Positions 60,062 to 64,000 of a stretch of DNA of 64,000 nt are shown here, one piece after another. The stretch's first letter is position 1, and each line of letters begins with the position of its first letter. The position numbers and the translations under genes are program-made. Source of the DNA: Hericium rajendrae (Eukaryota > Basidiomycota > Agaricomycetes > Russulales > Hericiaceae); NCBI GenBank assembly GCA_033439255.1, contig CM065878.1, forward strand, positions 2,046,001-2,110,000. Reading direction: 5' to 3'. Under the pieces are notes generated by a model. That model searched no databases, was not told the DNA's origin, and worked only from the letters and a program-made list of their open reading frames with translations.

Positions 60062-63000
60062 CTATGCAAAAACATGGGCGGTCTCCTCTACGGAAGGGCA
60101 GTCGCACTGAGAGCAGAAGATAAGCATATTACCATTGAAAGCAGTAGTGGTCGAACTTACCACAAGATTCAAGTCGCCGTAGGCTAGAGAAAACATGTCA
60201 AATTAATCAAAAGTACTTTATATGTTGCATATGACACTCACTGTCGTCAACTCTCGAAACAGTCGGCCAGAACTTCTTTTCTCGAAGCCACGACACGGGG
60301 TATACAGCGGTCTGTCGGGAATACGGCCGGTTCCATTCAGCGTCAGACACCGTGATGACGGACAGGGGATGGGGCGCATTTTTGAGCAGATTGCTGTCCT
60401 TCGGTTGTTTGCCAGTAATGATATCTTCGGCCTCCTGACGAATATGAATCATAGCATCGCAGAACCTACAAAAAATCCTTATTAGCGGCCACATCGAGAT
60501 GACAAGCTAGGATGCGTACCGTTCAATTTCTTCCAGGCTCTCGGATTCCGTGGGCTCAATCAGCATGCAGGTAGAAATAGGCCACGAGCACGTCGGCGGG
60601 TGGAAACCATAATCCTGCAGACGCTTCGCAAAGTCGGCCACCTTCAGCCCCGCCGCCTTATCGAACTCCGCAAGATCGATCAACAATTCATGCGCAACCC
60701 TGCCATTCTGGTTTTTGTACCGCAGATTGTAATGAGGCGCGAGACGATGCGCCATGTAGTTCGCATTCAGCAATGCGATCTGTGAGGAGTCCTTGAGCCC
60801 TTGTCCGCCGAGCATCTTGATATAAGCCCATGAGATGAGGAGGATGGACGCGCTGCCGAACGGTGCTGCGGACACGGCATTGATGGCGTTCTTGCCTCCG
60901 GTAGCAATGATCGGGTGGGAAGGAAGGAAGGATGCAAGGTGCTCGGCCACGCAAATCGGTCTGGGGTTGTCACGTCAAACTCATACGAGATTGAGGGTAT
61001 TGGCGATACTTACCCGACACCGGGACCACCTCCACCATGGGGACTAGAGAACGATATTCAGAAAATCGGAAACTGCAAGAGAAAGTATCGCTCACATGGC
61101 AAACGTTTTGTGCAAGTTCAGATGACAGACATCGCCGCCGCAAACCGCCGGATTCGTCAGACCAACTTGAGCATTGAGGTTCGCACCATCCAAATACACC
61201 TTGTCCACCATTGTCATGAATGATTTTGCAAGCCTATTCTCCAGTATCAGCATGTTGCCAGATGCATTCATTGATGGCTGCTTACATCCTGCACACCAGC
61301 TTCAAAGACTCCGAAAGTTGAAGGGTATGTGATCTATGACAGTCAAAAGTTTATCTAGGTCCTGGTCATCTGCACGTACCATGAACGCAGCCAGGTGGTC
61401 CTTATGCTTCTCGGCCTTCGCCTTCAAATCCGCCAAATCAAGGCTTCCATCTTGGAGAGTCTTCACGGGCACAACCTTGAGCCCAGCCATAGCCGCCGAC
61501 TATCGTCAAGTACACTCAGCACCACCACAAGAAAGATCCAATGCACCACATACAGCAGGATTGGTCCCGTGCGCGCTGACCGGGATGAGGCAGACATCGC
61601 GATGTTTCTGCCCGCGAGCCTCATGGAAGGCTCTGATGACGCTCAGCCCGGTGTATTCGCCAGCCGCACCGGAATTGGTTGCAAAGAGCACGCGTGGAAA
61701 CCGGTGATCTTGCACAGATCGTCTTCCAGCTCCTGTATGATCTCTCAGATTTGGCTCTCGTTCACAAGACAATGGACATATGCATACCTTGATCACCTGT
61801 GTATAGCCCTTGACCTGATCCTGCGGAGCAAACGGATGCACGGAACCAAATTCGGGCCAGGTGAGAGGGATCATGCTGCTCGTGCTGTTGAGTTTCATCG
61901 TGCAGCTCCCAAGCGGGGTCATAGCGTGAACGAGCGACAGATCCTTCGATTGCAGATGATGGATATAACGGAGCATCTCTGTCTCTGAGTGGTGCCTGTT
62001 GAATACTGGATGGGTCAGGAACTCCGACGTGCGCGTAAGGTGCTCCGGGATAGCGGCGGGATACGGGCCAGGGAGATTATCCAAACCGAGAGACGAGGAC
62101 CCGACAGCCGAGGTGAAGACGTTCGCAATCCGCAAGAAGTCGATGGGGCCGACACTCTCATCCAATGTGACACCGACATGGCGATCATCTATCCACCGGA
62201 GGTTGACGCCCACTGCTGCCGCTGCCGCATGAACGCGGCTGGCATCCAGGGATGCACCAGTGACATCGAGGGTCAAAGTATCGAAGAATGTATCACTTGT
62301 AGCGACGAATCCGAGTTTTTCGACGGTCGACTTCAGTAGCTGCGTGAGACCATGCACCTTGTTCGCAATGCGCTTGATACCATTGGGACCATGGTAAACC
62401 GCGTACATGGCAGCCATGTTAGCGAGGAGGGCCTGACTTGTGCAGATGTTGCTGGTCGCCTTCTCGCGCCGAATGTGCTGCTCACGAGCTATGCAAATGC
62501 AATTAGGACAGATTGATGAGAGCGCGTATAGCCTACTTTGCAAAGCAAGTCGGTATGCCATTTGTCCGGTGGTGTCCCGACTGCGACCGACGAGACGTCC
62601 AGGCATCTTCCGCTTGAGCTTCTCAGTGCAAGCGAAGAACGCAGCATGAGGGCCGCCATAACCAGCAGGAACACCGAAGCGTGCAGAGTTACCCAAAACG
62701 ATGTCCGCGCCCCATTCGCCAGGTGGTTTGAGCATTGTCAATGCCAGGAGATCCGTGGCAACTACGACCAGAGCACCAGCTTCATGAGCTGATTCTGCAA
62801 GCTTTACAAAGTCCCGAATGCTGCCGTTCACGTCCGGATACTGGACCAAAACACCACACAGATGGGCTCGCAAGGCTTCGTCAGTCAAGATGACGCTAGC
62901 ATCGCCGACGGCCACTTTGATCCCGAAACCTTTTGCGCGAGTTCTCAACACGGAGAGCGTCTGTGGTGAAACACCATTGTCTACGAAGAATACCTTCTTC

Positions 63001-63722
63001 TTGTGGCCTGCAGATACGTAGGCCATGACCATGCCCTCAGCAGCTGCCGTAGCCTCATCCAGAAGAGATGCATTTGCGATATGCATAGACGTCAAAGACA
63101 TGACCATGGTCTGGAAGTTTATCAACGACTCAAGGCGACCTGGGACAAATTTAGCGCAGACCTTTCCTGAAAATGACGTCGTGTCTTACCCTGGGCAATT
63201 TCAGGCTGGTATGGGGTGTACTGCGTATACCAAGCAGGGTTCTCCATGACCTGCCGAAGGAACGATCAGCAACTTCCACAGGGATCGCACGACTTTACTC
63301 ACGTTGCGCAGGATCACAGGCGGGACGACCGCGTTATGGTAGCCCATGCCGATATAGCTCTTGAAGGGCTTGTTCTCGGTGCCTAGGTGCTTCGCCCTCC
63401 TGTTAAGCTCAAGCTCGCTCAAGGGGCCGATAACCTCATTGGTCAACTCCGTGGGAGCGACCCGGACTGTGGGGGGCACGACCTCGTTTACGAACGCGTC
63501 CATGGATTCGTATCCCAGGTGGGAGAGCATGAACGCGGTCTCAGCGTCATCGGGACCGATGTGCCGGTTCGGGAAGGTGTCGAGGGGCGCGAAGAGCAAT
63601 GGCGGCGGCTTAGCGGTCGCGAGCGATCGACGCGCTGCGGGACGGAGAGAATAGAGGTGGGCATGGGCGTAGAGGAAACGATACCTGCATATCGCGCCCG
63701 AGGTGAAGCGAAGTGCCGCCAT
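60062..63722 (-). CDS. GLDC: Glycine decarboxylase P-protein (glycine dehydrogenase), mitochondrial
   Basis: The presequence [20 protein letters not shown] precedes the P-protein proper: [40 protein letters not shown], the [20 protein letters not shown] exon, [20 protein letters not shown] and [17 protein letters not shown]. Then follow [20 protein letters not shown], a conserved PNSGAAGEY region, [17 protein letters not shown], and [11 protein letters not shown] with the PLP-binding Lys. The C-terminus YLNANYMA-type helix, [18 protein letters not shown] and [14 protein letters not shown] end at 60,062. The enzyme decarboxylates glycine in the four-protein cleavage system of the matrix. A one-base slip lies in the PNSGAAGEY motif near 61,673-61,678, where an AAA/TTT run appears one base short. 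Because the motif is nearly invariant, I regard the gene as intact in the organism. Confidence 0.93.
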
Positions 63723-64000
63723 GGGTCAGCGGGGAGGAGCGGGGCACTATGAAAAACGTCAAGAGAGACAGGGGGATTTTGAGTGGCGGCGGGGCGGCCA
63801 TTGTACGTAGAGCGCATTCACCGAGCCATTCACCGAGTAGTTATCCGCCAGTGAGCTCGCACCCCGCCTCATCCCCCCGCCTATTCCCGAGTCACCGAAA
63901 AATAACTTTTTTCACTTTCCTCTTTTGGTGGCTCGGAGCACCGTCGGTCCTCGGCGACGCTGCACTTCGACAGCTCATCCAGATGTTGCACAGGACCATT
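63723..64000. other. GLDC promoter side at the window edge
   Basis: These 278 bp upstream of GLDC contain no exon that I can support. An A/T run occurs near 63,898-63,912. A further gene may begin beyond the window. Confidence 0.4.

Overview
The window is nuclear DNA from a filamentous basidiomycete of the class Agaricomycetes. The evidence is dense genes with many 45-70 nt GT-AG introns, basidiomycete-type proteins, and the HD (A) mating-type locus with its classical neighbours. A Polyporales-like species is a reasonable guess, but the order cannot be fixed from sequence reading alone.

Layout. 1-1,966: weakly coding flank. 1,967-3,162: Coq11/NDUFA9-like Rossmann protein. 3,916-10,137: two paralogous MFS drug/polyamine-type transporters, the second decayed, flanking a REV7 (Mad2B, HORMA) gene. 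10,336-14,631: sorting nexin SNX4/Atg24 (-), head to head with a PTM1/GPR107-type seven-TM Golgi protein (+). 14,765-18,882: RPB2 (-). 19,370-24,314: fructosamine-3-kinase-like gene and ADCK2/MCP2-like UbiB kinase (both -). 25,175-32,577: giant glycogenin (+), LEA-like helical protein (+), third MFS transporter (-). 33,203-43,789: MAT-A core, made of beta-flanking gene (+), HD2 (-), HD1 (+, divergent from HD2) and mitochondrial intermediate peptidase MIP1/OCT1 (-). 44,235-55,700: DDT/WHIM chromatin-remodelling subunit (-), FAM32A (-), TMEM115 (+), COG1 (+), PPR-like protein (-), SEC61 gamma (+). 55,956-63,722: multi-TM protein (-), methyltransferase (-), glycine decarboxylase P-protein GLDC (-).

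How the genes fit together. HD1 and HD2 are the two homeodomain classes whose cross-allele heterodimers control post-mating development. The flanking genes are housekeeping functions carried along in a conserved synteny block: mitochondrial import and metabolism (MIP1, GLDC, Coq11-like, ADCK-like), Golgi/ER traffic (COG1, TMEM115, SEC61 gamma, PTM1-like, SNX4), transcription/chromatin (RPB2, WHIM, FAM32A) and glycogen priming (glycogenin). HD1 is fully open with a complete homeodomain. HD2 has open N- and C-terminal parts, but no recognisable homeodomain recognition helix survives between them.

Caution. Several conserved single-copy genes (MIP1, GLDC, PPR-like, methyltransferase, the first MFS) each carry one or two one-base frame slips, mostly at short homopolymers. 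That pattern fits residual assembly error better than real decay, and it must be kept in mind for REV7, the fructosamine kinase and HD2. I saw no rRNA, CRISPR, tRNA or transposable element that I could support.
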